From Tectiglobus sp965224045 (GTDB lineage Bacteria > Pseudomonadota > Alphaproteobacteria > Rhizobiales > Hyphomicrobiaceae): a DNA stretch of 64,000 nt. The stretch is from NCBI GenBank assembly GCA_965224045.1, contig CBDCYD010000010.1, positions 1 through 64,000 of the forward strand, read 5' to 3'. The position numbers and the translations under genes are program-made. Below the pieces are notes generated by a model that saw nothing but the letters and a program-made list of their open reading frames with translations, was not told the DNA's origin and made no database searches. Shown here piece by piece: positions 45,370-54,600 of this stretch (within the stretch, counting starts at the first letter, position 1; the number at the start of each line of letters is the position of its first letter).

Positions 45370-46317
45370 ATGAGTGGCATTCTTGCACTTTTGGATGACA
45401 TTGCAGCGATCGCAAAGCTCGCCGCCGGGCAACTCGACGATATCGCGGCGCAGGCGGCCAAGGCGGGCAGCAAATCCGCTGGTGTCGTAATCGACGATGC
45501 GGCCGTCACGCCGAAGTACGTGACCGGTCTGCCGGCGGCGCGTGAACTGCCGATCGTTGCAAAAATTGCGCGCGGTTCGCTGTTCAACAAGATCGTCATC
45601 CTGCTGCCCGCGCTCCTCCTGCTGCAGGCTCTCGCGCCGTGGACGATTGCGCCGTTGCTCATTCTGGGGGGCGCTTATCTATGTTTCGAAGGTGCGGAAA
45701 AGATCTGGCATTCCCTGTCGCACCACAAGGACCGCGGGCCGCAGCAGGCGGAGACGCTCGATGCGGCGCACCTCGAAGAACAGCGCGTCAAGGGGGCGAT
45801 CAAGACGGATTTTATCCTGTCGGCCGAGATCATGACGATTGCGCTGGCGACGATTGATAGTGACGACCTCTGGATGCGCGCCGCCGTGCTCGCCGTCGTC
45901 GCCGTGCTGATCACGGTGTTGGTCTATGGCGCCGTCGCGCTGCTGGTCAAGATCGATGATATCGGTCTGCGGCTCAGCAAGTCGGGCAGGTTTTCCTGGA
46001 CGCGCGCATTCGGCCGCGGCCTCGTGGCGGCGATGCCGACCGTGCTGATGCTGATTTCCGTGATCGGAACGGCCGCGATGCTTTGGGTCGGCGGCAGCAT
46101 CATCATCCATGGCCTGCACGAAATGCATGTGTCCTGGCCTTACGAAGCAATCAAGAGTGTTGCAAACGGGCTATCCGGCGATGGCGCGGTGGAGGGTGCT
46201 GCCTGGCTGGTGACGGCGGTGCTCGATGCGGTCGTCGGCTTCGTTCTCGGCACGGTCCTGATGCCGATTGTCGGCGCGGTGCTGGTGCCGATCGGGGTGC
46301 TTTTCCCGGAAAAGTAG
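45370..46317 (+). CDS. DUF808 family inner-membrane protein (YedI-like)
   Basis: 315 residues from the ATG at 45370. The N-terminal MSGILALLDDIAAIAK and the segment KDRGPQQAETLDAAHLEEQRVKGA-type loop region with IKTDFILSAEIMTIAL are characteristic of the family. About six to eight membrane segments. Function not established; E. coli YedI is the model member. Stands alone, convergent with the molybdenum hydroxylase operon. Confidence 0.92.
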   Translation: MSGILALLDDIAAIAKLAAGQLDDIAAQAAKAGSKSAGVVIDDAAVTPKYVTGLPAARELPIVAKIARGSLFNKIVILLPALLLLQALAPWTIAPLLILGGAYLCFEGAEKIWHSLSHHKDRGPQQAETLDAAHLEEQRVKGAIKTDFILSAEIMTIALATIDSDDLWMRAAVLAVVAVLITVLVYGAVALLVKIDDIGLRLSKSGRFSWTRAFGRGLVAAMPTVLMLISVIGTAAMLWVGGSIIIHGLHEMHVSWPYEAIKSVANGLSGDGAVEGAAWLVTAVLDAVVGFVLGTVLMPIVGAVLVPIGVLFPEK

Positions 46318-46336
46318 ATGGCGTCAAGGCCGCCGC

Positions 46337-46666
46337 TCACTTCACCGCCTTGTTCGGTGCCCAGAGGACACCGAAGAGCATGATGGCGGCGAGGGTGTCG
46401 CACGCCGCGATCGACCAGTAGAGCCATTGTGGCGCGACGGTGATGCTGACCGCGGACGCAAGCGCTGCAATCGCACCGGCCATGGTGGCGAAGAACGCCA
46501 GCCATGCGAGCCAGCGCAAGCCGCGGCGCAGACCGGCTGCCGCGAGCAGCCAAACCAGCCCGAGCACGGCGAGGACGACGGCTTCCTGCGCGAAGCCGCC
46601 GACGATCGGTGCCAGGAGGCGAAGCACGCCGGAGATCGCAACGAACAGGGCCGCCATGCGAACCAT
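46337..46666 (-). CDS. Small four-helix membrane protein, unknown
   Basis: 109 residues with about four predicted membrane helices and no polar domain. The start is 7 bases after the cytochrome stop, and GGAG is upstream, so it is the last gene of the iorA-iorB-cytochrome operon. Function is not recognised; it could be a membrane anchor or assembly aid for that system, by position only. Confidence 0.65.
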   Translation of the reverse strand: MVRMAALFVAISGVLRLLAPIVGGFAQEAVVLAVLGLVWLLAAAGLRRGLRWLAWLAFFATMAGAIAALASAVSITVAPQWLYWSIAACDTLAAIMLFGVLWAPNKAVK

Positions 46667-46673
46667 CGAAGAT

Positions 46674-47309
46674 CTACTCCGTCGGGCAGGGCGTGCCTGC
46701 CGCCGCCCACTTCATGAGGAAATCCATGGCTTCCTGCAGCGAGTAGGGCGCCGGTTGACGGTTGCCGCCGGGTGACCAGGCCCAGTGCAAGATGAGGTCA
46801 TGGTCGAGGTGGGCGGCGACTTCCTTGATCGTGCGGTCGCCGTTGCGCTCGGGATCCTTGAGCTGGTTGCAAATGTAGCTCGATGACTTGCCGAACCATT
46901 CGGCTTCAACGGGTGCCAACTGCCAGGTCATCGCGACCTTGGGTGGCGTATGGGGGTGGGCGTTGGCGTCCGGATCAGGTTTGGAGAGCGTTGTGTGACA
47001 GGTTGCACAGGGCACGCTTTCCGCGCCGATCCGGCTTGCACCGGCGTTGATGTTCATGCCGTGCGGACGCGTTTTGCCGTAGCTCGGCCCGGACCACATC
47101 GGCCGGTTGTTTGCACCGGTGTGGCAGTTGGCGCAGCGCGGGTGAGATGCGACCTCGTAAAATTTCTGCCAGTTCGCAAGGCCCTCATCGCGGCTGACCG
47201 AGCCGGCCGGGAACTCATTGATCACACGATTGGTGCCCACCGGTTCTGCCGCATGGGCGGCTGCCACGGCAAGGGCAAGCGTGCCGGCAACAAGACCGAG
47301 GTTTCTCAT
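46674..47309 (-). CDS. Periplasmic diheme cytochrome c-type protein
   Basis: 211 residues. A Sec signal peptide (about 1-20, AVAAAHAAEP) leads to a periplasmic protein with two heme c sites, CANCH (about residues 58-62) and CATCH (about 101-105). It resembles the proteins annotated as isoquinoline 1-oxidoreductase subunits that accompany IorAB-type enzymes. It starts 9 bases after iorB and probably takes electrons from the molybdenum enzyme's iron-sulfur subunit into the respiratory chain. Confidence 0.88.
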   Translation of the reverse strand: MRNLGLVAGTLALAVAAAHAAEPVGTNRVINEFPAGSVSRDEGLANWQKFYEVASHPRCANCHTGANNRPMWSGPSYGKTRPHGMNINAGASRIGAESVPCATCHTTLSKPDPDANAHPHTPPKVAMTWQLAPVEAEWFGKSSSYICNQLKDPERNGDRTIKEVAAHLDHDLILHWAWSPGGNRQPAPYSLQEAMDFLMKWAAAGTPCPTE

Positions 47310-47318
47310 GGTGCCCCC

Positions 47319-49562
47319 TCAGACAAAGTCGATGTGCTTGTTGAACGGCATCTCGCGGATGCGCTTGCCCGTCGCGGCAAAGATGGCATTGGCAAGGGCC
47401 GGTGCGGCCGGCGGCACCGGAGGCTCGCCAATGCCCCGGACTTTCGGGCCGTTCTCCAGGCCCATTACGACAATCTCCGGGCACTGGTAGAGGCGCATGG
47501 CCTCGTGGGTATGGTAGTTGGTCTGCTGTGCCATGCCGTCGGCGTAAGTGATCTCGCAGTTCATGGCGTGGCCGAGACCGAAGACGACGCCGCCCTGGAC
47601 GAGGTTTTCAAAGTTCACAGGATCGACAATGCGGCCGACATCACAAACGACCCAGACCTTGTCGATGCGGATGCCGTCCGGCGTGTTCGTAACCTCGACA
47701 ACCTCGGCCGTGGGGACACCGAAGCTTTCGACGAAAGCGACGCCGCGGCCGCGGTTCTCCGCGATCTTGGACCCGTTCCAGCCGGACATCTTCTTGGCTG
47801 CCTCGAGCACTTTGCGCGATACGTCGTGCTGCATGAGACGGATGCGTTCCTCCATCGGGTCGGCGCCGGCTGCATGAATGAGCTCGTCGAGGAAGCAGTC
47901 GAAGTGGAAGCCCGCGCCGGGTGCGCCGACCGAACGCCACGATGAGACTGGGGCCAGCCCGGGTACGCGATAGGCGCGCATCCTGTAATGCGGAATGGTG
48001 TACGGGTTGTTCCAGGCGCCGGCTGCGATTTGTGCATCCGGACCGGGAATCGCAAAACCGGCACGGCCCATCTGCGAGGCGATCACCGAGGGTGCGCTGA
48101 TCTCCAGATCGATTGCTTCGACGCGGCCGTTGGTGACCCTGCCGCGGGATCTGCTGATCGAGATATGGCGCGGAAAGTCGTGCGCGAAATCCTCTTCGCG
48201 GCTGTAGGTGAGCTTGACGGGCGTGCCGCGCATTTGATTGGCAATCTCAGCGGCCTGCTTGAGATGTTCAAATTCGAGGCGGTGACCGAAACTGCCGCCC
48301 ATGTACTGGTTGTGGAGGCGCACCTTCTCCTGCGCGTGGCCCGTCACCGCGCCGACGAGCTGTTGCAGCATGCGCGGGATCTGGTGACCGGTCCAGACGT
48401 CCACGGCATCGTCAGTGACGCGCACGGTGGCGTTGAGCGGCTCGAGCGGCGCGTGGGCGACGTAGGGCGAGCGATATTCGGCGGTGACGACGTTGCCCTC
48501 GGCAAGCGCTGCCTCGATGTCGCCGTCGCTGCGCCATTCGGAATCGAGACGGTCGCGGGTGAATGATGCGGCAACGGCCTGCCAATGGTCATCCTGCTCG
48601 GCGGGATAGGGCGCCGGGCCCCAATCGAACGTGATGGCATTGGCCGCCTGGATCGCCCGCCAGGTGTTGTCGGCTATCACGGCTACGCCACCGGTGACCG
48701 GAACAACCTTCTTCACGCCACGCATCTTTTCGGCGTGGGATGCGTCGTAGCTGTTGACCTTGCCGCCCTGACGCGGGTTGGTGCGGATGGCGGCATGAAC
48801 CATGCCCTCGACCGCGATATCGATGCCGTAGTCCAGTGTGCCGGTCGACTTGCCGACGATGTCGAGGCGGCGCATCGGTTTGCCGATCAGGCGCCACTCG
48901 CCCGGCTCACGCAGGGTGACGTCCTGAACGGGGTCAAGGCCGGCGGCGATCTCGGCAAGTTCGGTGTATTTGATCTCCTTGCCGTCGGGCAGTTGCACCG
49001 CGGCGTTGGCCGTGTTGAGGGCGGCGACCGGGATGCCCGTCTTTTTCGATGCCGCAAGCTTGAGGGTTTCGCGTGCCACGGCGCCGGCGCGGCGCAGCTT
49101 GTCAAAACTGTCGGGAATCGTGGTCGAGCCGCCGGTGCCCTGCAGGCCCATCAGTTTAAATGCGCCCGACATGAAATCGCGCATCGCCTCGGCTGCAAAA
49201 CCCGTATCGGTTGCCATGAAGGGCACGCCTTCTTCGGCCATGGCGGTGTTCCAGTAGGCAGGACTCGGCTCACCGAAACTGGTCTCAAACTGGCCGAACT
49301 CGAGATCGAGCTCTTCTGCGATCAATGCCGCCTGCGAAGAAACAACCCCTTGGCCTTTGTCACCGTGGGGCGTGATCAGCGTAATCTTGGTGCCATCGAT
49401 CTTGACCCAGGGATTGAAGGTCGCTCCACCGTCGGCGAGATCCTCGGCCAGCGGGTTCGCCGGTGGCTTGGCGACCATGTAGGCACCGAACGCGACGCCA
49501 CCGGCGATGGCGGCGGAGCCGATCAGCAATGTTCGGCGCGTGATGGTTCCGAGCGTTCCCAT
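47319..49562 (-). CDS. Xanthine dehydrogenase family molybdopterin-binding subunit (IorB-like)
   Basis: 747 residues. A Tat-type signal (TRRTLLIGSAAIAGG) predicts export of the folded cofactor enzyme with IorA to the periplasm. Molybdenum cofactor landmarks include GGSFGHRLEFEHLKQAA, SWRSVGAPGAGFHFD and, near the end, VRGIGEPPVPPAAPALANAI with the active-site Glu. The family includes isoquinoline 1-oxidoreductase and aldehyde oxidases with cytosine-dinucleotide cofactor. Substrate: an aldehyde or N-heterocycle, not resolvable here. GGAGG ribosome site; 1 base after iorA. Confidence 0.92.
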   Translation of the reverse strand: MGTLGTITRRTLLIGSAAIAGGVAFGAYMVAKPPANPLAEDLADGGATFNPWVKIDGTKITLITPHGDKGQGVVSSQAALIAEELDLEFGQFETSFGEPSPAYWNTAMAEEGVPFMATDTGFAAEAMRDFMSGAFKLMGLQGTGGSTTIPDSFDKLRRAGAVARETLKLAASKKTGIPVAALNTANAAVQLPDGKEIKYTELAEIAAGLDPVQDVTLREPGEWRLIGKPMRRLDIVGKSTGTLDYGIDIAVEGMVHAAIRTNPRQGGKVNSYDASHAEKMRGVKKVVPVTGGVAVIADNTWRAIQAANAITFDWGPAPYPAEQDDHWQAVAASFTRDRLDSEWRSDGDIEAALAEGNVVTAEYRSPYVAHAPLEPLNATVRVTDDAVDVWTGHQIPRMLQQLVGAVTGHAQEKVRLHNQYMGGSFGHRLEFEHLKQAAEIANQMRGTPVKLTYSREEDFAHDFPRHISISRSRGRVTNGRVEAIDLEISAPSVIASQMGRAGFAIPGPDAQIAAGAWNNPYTIPHYRMRAYRVPGLAPVSSWRSVGAPGAGFHFDCFLDELIHAAGADPMEERIRLMQHDVSRKVLEAAKKMSGWNGSKIAENRGRGVAFVESFGVPTAEVVEVTNTPDGIRIDKVWVVCDVGRIVDPVNFENLVQGGVVFGLGHAMNCEITYADGMAQQTNYHTHEAMRLYQCPEIVVMGLENGPKVRGIGEPPVPPAAPALANAIFAATGKRIREMPFNKHIDFV

Positions 49563-49563
49563 G

Positions 49564-50022
49564 TCACGCCTCCCTGAGGTTCTTGGCGGCCTGTTTCACC
49601 GCCTTGCGAATTCTCGGGTAGGTGCCGCAGCGGCACAGGTTGGCCGACATCGCCTGGTCGATCTCTTCGTGTGATGGATCATCGTTGAGGGTGAGGAATG
49701 CTGCTGCCGACATGATTTGGCCGGACTGGCAGTAGCCGCACTGGGCAACCTGGTGTTCGACCCATGCCCGCTGTACGGCGTGGAGTGCTTGCGGCGTGCC
49801 GAGGCCTTCGATTGTCGTGACCTCGCCATCGACGTCGGCAATGCGAATGGAGCACGCGCGCACCGCGCTGCCGTCGATGTGGACGGTGCAGGCGCCGCAC
49901 TGGGCAATGCCGCAGCCATATTTGGGGCCCGTAACGCCGAGCTCGTCGCGCAGCACCCACAACAGCGGCATGTCATCCTCGACATCCACGTCATGGGACT
50001 TGCCGTTTACGACCAGTTTCAT
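49564..50022 (-). CDS. (2Fe-2S)-binding subunit of molybdenum hydroxylase (IorA-like)
   Basis: 152 residues. The N-terminal plant-type ferredoxin domain binds one cluster (GCGIAQCGACTVHIDG with the CxxxxCxxC set), and the C-terminal helical domain binds the second (CGYCQSGQIMSAA and NLCRCGTYPRI). It passes electrons from the molybdenum site to the diheme cytochrome. First gene of the operon, with GGAG upstream and a palindromic operator 24 bases before its start. Confidence 0.95.
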   Translation of the reverse strand: MKLVVNGKSHDVDVEDDMPLLWVLRDELGVTGPKYGCGIAQCGACTVHIDGSAVRACSIRIADVDGEVTTIEGLGTPQALHAVQRAWVEHQVAQCGYCQSGQIMSAAAFLTLNDDPSHEEIDQAMSANLCRCGTYPRIRKAVKQAAKNLREA

Positions 50023-50045
50023 TCGCTCAACTCCGCCAGCTCAAA

Positions 50046-50063
50046 TGAGTGAGTAGTCAGTCA
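50046..50063. promoter_or_regulatory. Putative TetR-family operator before iorA
   Basis: TGAGTGAGTAGTCAGTCA is symmetric at 14 of 18 positions and has the TGAnTGAnTA form common in sites of this regulator family. It lies between the tetR-type stop and the iorA start, so the adjacent regulator probably represses the iorAB-cytochrome operon through it. Confidence 0.55.
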
Positions 50064-50075
50064 TTTTTGAGAAGG

Positions 50076-50666
50076 TTAACGCGATATCGCGCGCCAGTAA
50101 ACGGTGAATGCCATATCCTCGATCACATCTGCGTTGCCCGGCTCCGAGCCGGCTACGTTGTGCGTGCTAGACCATGCCTGCCGGGCATGCGCAATGGCTG
50201 CTTCAAGGCTTGCTTCGGTGAACGCTGCGAGAAACTCCATGGGCAGGTTGGCCAGCGTGCCGTCGTCGATGCCGCGCTGAAACACGTCGAGCGCGAAGGC
50301 GAAGCTCTCGTTCTGGCGGGCAACCACATCGCTGCTGACGAGTTCCGATATTCTGAGTTGCTTCATCAGCGCATGTTCGGTCGGGCGGTCCAGGTGCCAA
50401 CGGAAGTATCGTGACCACAGCGTGCGGGCCTGTTGTTTGACGTCGGCTTCAGCTGGAAAGTCGGCAACGAGGGTGGCCGCCAGGTCCTCTTTGAGCGCGA
50501 CGTAGACCTGGTCGATCAACTCGGACTTGGTTGCAAAGTAATTGAACAGCGTGCCGCTGGCGATGCCGGCTTCCCTGGCGACCGACGCGGTCGACGTGTT
50601 CCAAAACCCGTCCCGGTAAAACAGGCGGATGGCCGCGTCGATGATTTGTTTGCGCTTGTCGGACAT
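50076..50666 (-). CDS. TetR family transcriptional regulator
   Basis: 196 residues. The N-terminal DNA-binding domain (about 5-50) reads IIDAAIRLFYRDGFWNTSTASVAREAGIASGTLFNYF-like, with the helix-turn-helix in VAREAGIASGTLFNYF. The C-terminal domain is a ligand-binding helical bundle. It is directly upstream of and in line with iorA, and the palindrome between them suggests it controls that operon. Its inducer is presumably the enzyme's substrate. Confidence 0.92.
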   Translation of the reverse strand: MSDKRKQIIDAAIRLFYRDGFWNTSTASVAREAGIASGTLFNYFATKSELIDQVYVALKEDLAATLVADFPAEADVKQQARTLWSRYFRWHLDRPTEHALMKQLRISELVSSDVVARQNESFAFALDVFQRGIDDGTLANLPMEFLAAFTEASLEAAIAHARQAWSSTHNVAGSEPGNADVIEDMAFTVYWRAISR

Positions 50667-50730
50667 ATCCGGCAGCTAGCACAACGGCGGAGTATGGGCC
50701 AGGGCGGCCAGCGGGATTAATGCGCCCGGC

Positions 50731-51354
50731 TCACGATGACCAGGAAAACGGCGCGAAATGTCCGTTGTTGCCGCGACCCGCCATGTCGAGTTCGACACCG
50801 AACGCGGTCACGCGGGTGCGGGTCGAGCGTGCCAATGCGAGGCGGCTGTTGGCGGGATGAGACGTGTTGTCGAGATAGATCGGTTGGCCGTTGCCCGTAC
50901 GTGATGCAACGCCCTCGATTTCGTAGGACATGATGCCGGGAATGTGCACCGTTGCCTTGAGTCCATCCTGAGTGAATTCAATGGGTTTGACCGTGGTGCC
51001 ACGGTAATCTCCAACCAGTCCGTCGTGGATGAGGCCGGGAATGCCGCCGGCCCTGCCGCCGACAATGCTTTCCAGGGCTTGGCGCTGATCGTCGCTTGCG
51101 GTCTCGTCGATGATACCGGCGAAGACCCAGTTGCCGTCCGCCATGACCCGGCCTGAACGGATGATGAAGGCGAATTTCAATCCATCAAGCCCGGTGACGC
51201 CGAAATTGCCGCTGTCGATCCGGTACGCCATCAAGGCAACGCAGTTGTCGTTCGTGGCCGGGCCCTGCGGGTTGGTGTAGATGCACGGGCACAGATAGTC
51301 ACAGTTGCAGCTTTCAATGTAATGGCCGTCGATCTGCCAATGCTGTGCATTCAT
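50731..51354 (-). CDS. DUF1326 domain-containing protein
   Basis: 207 residues without a signal peptide. The N-terminal cysteine motif SCNCDYLCPC (about 15-24) is the hallmark of the family and looks like a metal site or redox-active thiol cluster. The rest is beta-rich. It is the third gene of a DUF1326-DUF2182-DUF1326 set on the minus strand. The family's function is not established; the metal link is inference from the cysteines and from the DUF2182 partner. Confidence 0.9.
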   Translation of the reverse strand: MNAQHWQIDGHYIESCNCDYLCPCIYTNPQGPATNDNCVALMAYRIDSGNFGVTGLDGLKFAFIIRSGRVMADGNWVFAGIIDETASDDQRQALESIVGGRAGGIPGLIHDGLVGDYRGTTVKPIEFTQDGLKATVHIPGIMSYEIEGVASRTGNGQPIYLDNTSHPANSRLALARSTRTRVTAFGVELDMAGRGNNGHFAPFSWSS

Positions 51355-51436
51355 GATTCGTATCCCATGCTTTGTGCCGGCTGGTATTAAGCCCGATCAA
51401 CTGCACCCCCAGTCCGGGAGTGCGTGTCATGTCCGT

Positions 51437-52264
51437 TCAACTGACGGCCTGGATCACCATCAGTGCCGCGCCCCAAGTGGCGAAAATGGCGCCGGTTACG
51501 TAGCTGAGGACCGGCCCGACCGGCAGCGTCTTTTCGATGAGGACGAGCAGGGCCAATCCGATGATCCAATAGAGGTTCATAATGCCACCGAAAAACAAGA
51601 TCGCCATCAGGCCCCAACAGCAACCGAGGCAATACGAGCCGTGATGCAGGCCCATCATCAAGGCGCCCGATCGTCCCAGCCGCCAATGCTGGGTCAGGAA
51701 GCCGAGAGGACCGCGGCAATAGCGCAGGCAGGCCTGCTTCAACGGGGTCAACTGATAAACGCCCGCAAACAACAGGATGAAGCCGGCAAAGATCTGATTG
51801 GTGCTATTCATCATCATGGGTGAAAGAACGCCGAGCGCTTCGAAGGCCCACTGCAGACCGGTTGCAATGGCGCTGAACACCGCCCAGGCGAGGAGATAGC
51901 CGAGCGTGAATATCGTCGTTGGCCAAAGGTCGAACGGTGTGCCCGATCGCGTGCTCGATGTTCGATTGATCCGCGCGTGCAAGAGGATCATCGGTGCGGC
52001 GCTAGGGAGCATCATGGCGATCATCATGACCCACCACATGGCGAACATCAGCCAGGCGTAGTGGACGCTCCACGCCACGGGGACCGTCATCGGTCCGGCA
52101 ATGCCGAGCGCCATCTTCCATGACGTCATGGCGAGCGTGCTCATGCCGGTGCCGGCACCGTCCAGGAGGTGCAACCAGCTTGCGATGATAACGGCAGCGA
52201 GTGCTGCGATCACAACCGCGCGGTCATTCTTGAGTAGGTGCTCGAGGGGGCTCGTTTCGGTCAT
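51437..52264 (-). CDS. DUF2182 family membrane protein (predicted metal-binding)
   Basis: 275 residues from the ATG at 52264. Six or seven membrane helices. It carries an unusual Met-rich helix (MWWVMMIAMMLPSAAPM) and HHGSYCLGCCWGLM, with His and Cys residues in a membrane context; both are typical of this family of predicted metal-binding integral membrane proteins. It lies between two DUF1326 genes, a combination that occurs in other proteobacteria. Role unknown; handling of a soft metal such as copper is a reasonable guess. Confidence 0.9.
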   Translation of the reverse strand: MTETSPLEHLLKNDRAVVIAALAAVIIASWLHLLDGAGTGMSTLAMTSWKMALGIAGPMTVPVAWSVHYAWLMFAMWWVMMIAMMLPSAAPMILLHARINRTSSTRSGTPFDLWPTTIFTLGYLLAWAVFSAIATGLQWAFEALGVLSPMMMNSTNQIFAGFILLFAGVYQLTPLKQACLRYCRGPLGFLTQHWRLGRSGALMMGLHHGSYCLGCCWGLMAILFFGGIMNLYWIIGLALLVLIEKTLPVGPVLSYVTGAIFATWGAALMVIQAVS

Positions 52265-52394
52265 GCAACGTGGTCCTGAACGCCTGCGCCAGTTGGGGTG
52301 CGTGGCCATGCATGCCACGCGCCGGTTCAACACGACGTTTGCGTGCTCACGCACCAGATTGGCCGGACGGACGACCCAGGCGTGACGGGCTAGT

Positions 52395-53030
52395 TTAGCG
52401 CACCACGCCCGTGTTGCTCAGATGCAGTTCGGCAAATTGCGCGTAACTGTCCTTGAGTTCCATGGGAATGTCGCCCCTGGCACTGGCGGAGGCGCTGCCC
52501 ATCTCGGCAATGGTGTATTCGAAACCGTGCGGAAGGTCGATGCGTGCGCGATGATCGGCGCCGGTTACCGGGTTCTTGATCGGCTCGCCGGACATGTCGA
52601 TGATATTGCCGACCTTGAGCTTGCCGCGACGCGCTGCAATGTCGACCTCGAACTCTATCGGCTCGTAGATCGTATCGAGCTTGTTGGAACACATCGCATT
52701 GAAGACCCACCACATGGTCGCCATATCGTCGGTGTCTTCGCCGTGCATGATGGCGTTCAGGGCACCGCGCTGATCATCCGAGGCGCCGTCGTCGATGATA
52801 GCCTGCATCGTGCCATTGCCTTCGTGAATGGGCCCCGGCCAGCTGAGAACGAGGGCGGCGCGCAACCCGCCAAGCTTTGTTTCGCCGTAGTTGCCTTCGT
52901 CGATCTGATAACCGATCACGGCGCGACAATCGCCGTATGTGGGCAGTGCATTGAATTGGCAGGGGCAGCCGTAGGCACAGTTGCAGTTGACGAGTTCCTT
53001 GCCTTTGATTGTCCACTTCGTATGAGCCAT
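52395..53030 (-). CDS. DUF1326 domain-containing protein
   Basis: 211 residues. The motif NCNCAYGCPCQF lies at about 15-26, the same CxCxxxCPC pattern as in the protein encoded at 50731. The two are similar in layout (GNxG and GAxxGxxG segments follow) but clearly diverged, so they are old paralogues that may form a heteromer. First gene of the trio. Confidence 0.9.
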   Translation of the reverse strand: MAHTKWTIKGKELVNCNCAYGCPCQFNALPTYGDCRAVIGYQIDEGNYGETKLGGLRAALVLSWPGPIHEGNGTMQAIIDDGASDDQRGALNAIMHGEDTDDMATMWWVFNAMCSNKLDTIYEPIEFEVDIAARRGKLKVGNIIDMSGEPIKNPVTGADHRARIDLPHGFEYTIAEMGSASASARGDIPMELKDSYAQFAELHLSNTGVVR

Positions 53031-53214
53031 GACCGATCTCCATCAATCACTAAAAAATTTCGCCTAGTGCAGCGGACGAAAATCTCGTCGCCGGGCTGCG
53101 CCGCATAGCCTATTGCAAATACGGGTGATCAGCGGAGCGAACAATTGCGTGCTCATGCGTTTCAGATGTTGCCCGGCGTATCAAAGCAGCACGGGCGTGC
53201 CGGCAATGTGTGAC

Positions 53215-54075
53215 TCAGGAGGAGATTCGTTCGGCGATCGCGAGGATACGGTGCATTTCGCGCAACACGGGCTTTTCGATCAACTTGCCGTCGATGACGA
53301 CGAGGCCCGTGTCGGCTTCCTTGAAGGCCTCGATAATGCGGTGGGCGTGGGCGATTTGCGCCTCGGACGGCGTAAACACCTCGTTGAGGATCGCGATCTG
53401 CTTGGGGTGGATGGAGCCCTTGCCGCTGAAGCCGAGGTCGCGGACCTGTTCCGCTTCGCGCTTCATGCCGTCCGGATCCTCGAGGTCGAGGTAAGGCACG
53501 TCGATGACGTCGAGACCGGCACCGGCGGCCGCGTGGGCAATACGCGAACGCGCATACAGCAATGGCTCGTAGGCGTTCGCGCATCTCAGTTCCGCGGCCA
53601 TGTCGACGCCGCCGAAAAACAGCGCGTCGATGCGCGGGCTGGCCTTGGCGATGTCATAGACGGCTTCGAGCCCGGCATTCGTTTCAATAATGACGTGCAG
53701 GCGACAGGGGTGGCCGCGCTCGGTCAGAAGATCATCCAGCCAGACGATCTCGTCGGGGGTCTTGACCTTCGGCAGCATCAGCGCCGGCGGCGGGGTGTCG
53801 GTTGCAAGGATCGCCTGGACATCGGCAAGACCGAAGGAATCGCGCAAACAATTGATGCGCACGATGCGCTCGACGCCGTCATCGGCCTGCGGCGTTTCGA
53901 ACAGGGCCAGCGCGTGCCGCCGCGCTTCGTCCTTGTCCTTCGGCGCGATACCATCCTCGAGTTCGACGCAGACGATGTCCGTGCCGGACGCCAGCGCCTT
54001 CGGAAACATCTCGGGCCTGAGGCCCGGCGAAAAAATGAAGCTGCGGCGGGGCTGGACAACGCGCACTGCAGGCAT
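53215..54075 (-). CDS. HpcH/HpaI aldolase/citrate lyase family protein (CoA ester lyase)
   Basis: 286 residues from the ATG at 54075. The CitE-type TIM barrel is shown by RRSFIFSPGLRPEMFPKAL, CVELEDGIAPKDKDEARR with the metal-binding Glu, and GFSGKGSIHPKQI near the end. Family members cleave malyl-CoA, methylmalyl-CoA or citramalyl-CoA. Which one is not clear; no partner genes of a full pathway lie next to it. Confidence 0.9.
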   Translation of the reverse strand: MPAVRVVQPRRSFIFSPGLRPEMFPKALASGTDIVCVELEDGIAPKDKDEARRHALALFETPQADDGVERIVRINCLRDSFGLADVQAILATDTPPPALMLPKVKTPDEIVWLDDLLTERGHPCRLHVIIETNAGLEAVYDIAKASPRIDALFFGGVDMAAELRCANAYEPLLYARSRIAHAAAGAGLDVIDVPYLDLEDPDGMKREAEQVRDLGFSGKGSIHPKQIAILNEVFTPSEAQIAHAHRIIEAFKEADTGLVVIDGKLIEKPVLREMHRILAIAERISS

Positions 54076-54600
54076 GTTTGGTATCCCTGGTTTGCTCTTC
54101 AGGTACTGTGGACGGTGGTTGGCGGCAGACAACGTCACCCAGGCTGGCGAGACGTCATGGGGACCCGATGGAACCACACGGCGGATGCAGCGTGCCGGGT
54201 GCGGCACAGCATGTGTGTTGATAACCGAGCGGATGGCGATCGGGCAAGTCCGCCAAGGCCTGCCAAGAAGAGGCGCACGTGCGTAGCGTTTCAGGGGACC
54301 GGTTTCGCATGTTCCCGCCAAGACGCGTTGCCATGACCACGAAGAACAACATTTTTCACGCCTTCGGCATTGCCCCTTGGTTGCACCATTTGGCGCTTAT
54401 ATCCCGTTGGCTGCGCGCGATAGTTATGCGCGGCGTGCGGCATATAGTGCTTTCGCGGCTGTCCGAACAATCGGCGCCATCGTGCAGATCATGCGAATTT
54501 GGTAGCGGACGTCGAAGGCACAGAGCAGCTGTCTCTTGGTAACCGCGTTGTCGTGTGGCCGGTGCTCTGGCAAAGCCAAACCAAAGAGGGCCTACAACGG
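54076..54600. other. Divergent intergenic region
   Basis: About 525 bases between divergently read genes (CoA ester lyase and cupin-like protein). Both promoters should lie here; the middle (54340-54450) is relatively AT-rich. Frames crossing it lack credible starts. No operator was recognised. Confidence 0.4.

Noticed and set aside
53113..54336. 407-codon plus-strand frame opposite the CoA ester lyase
   Set aside because: Antisense shadow; the minus-strand frame has the full CitE-like motif set.
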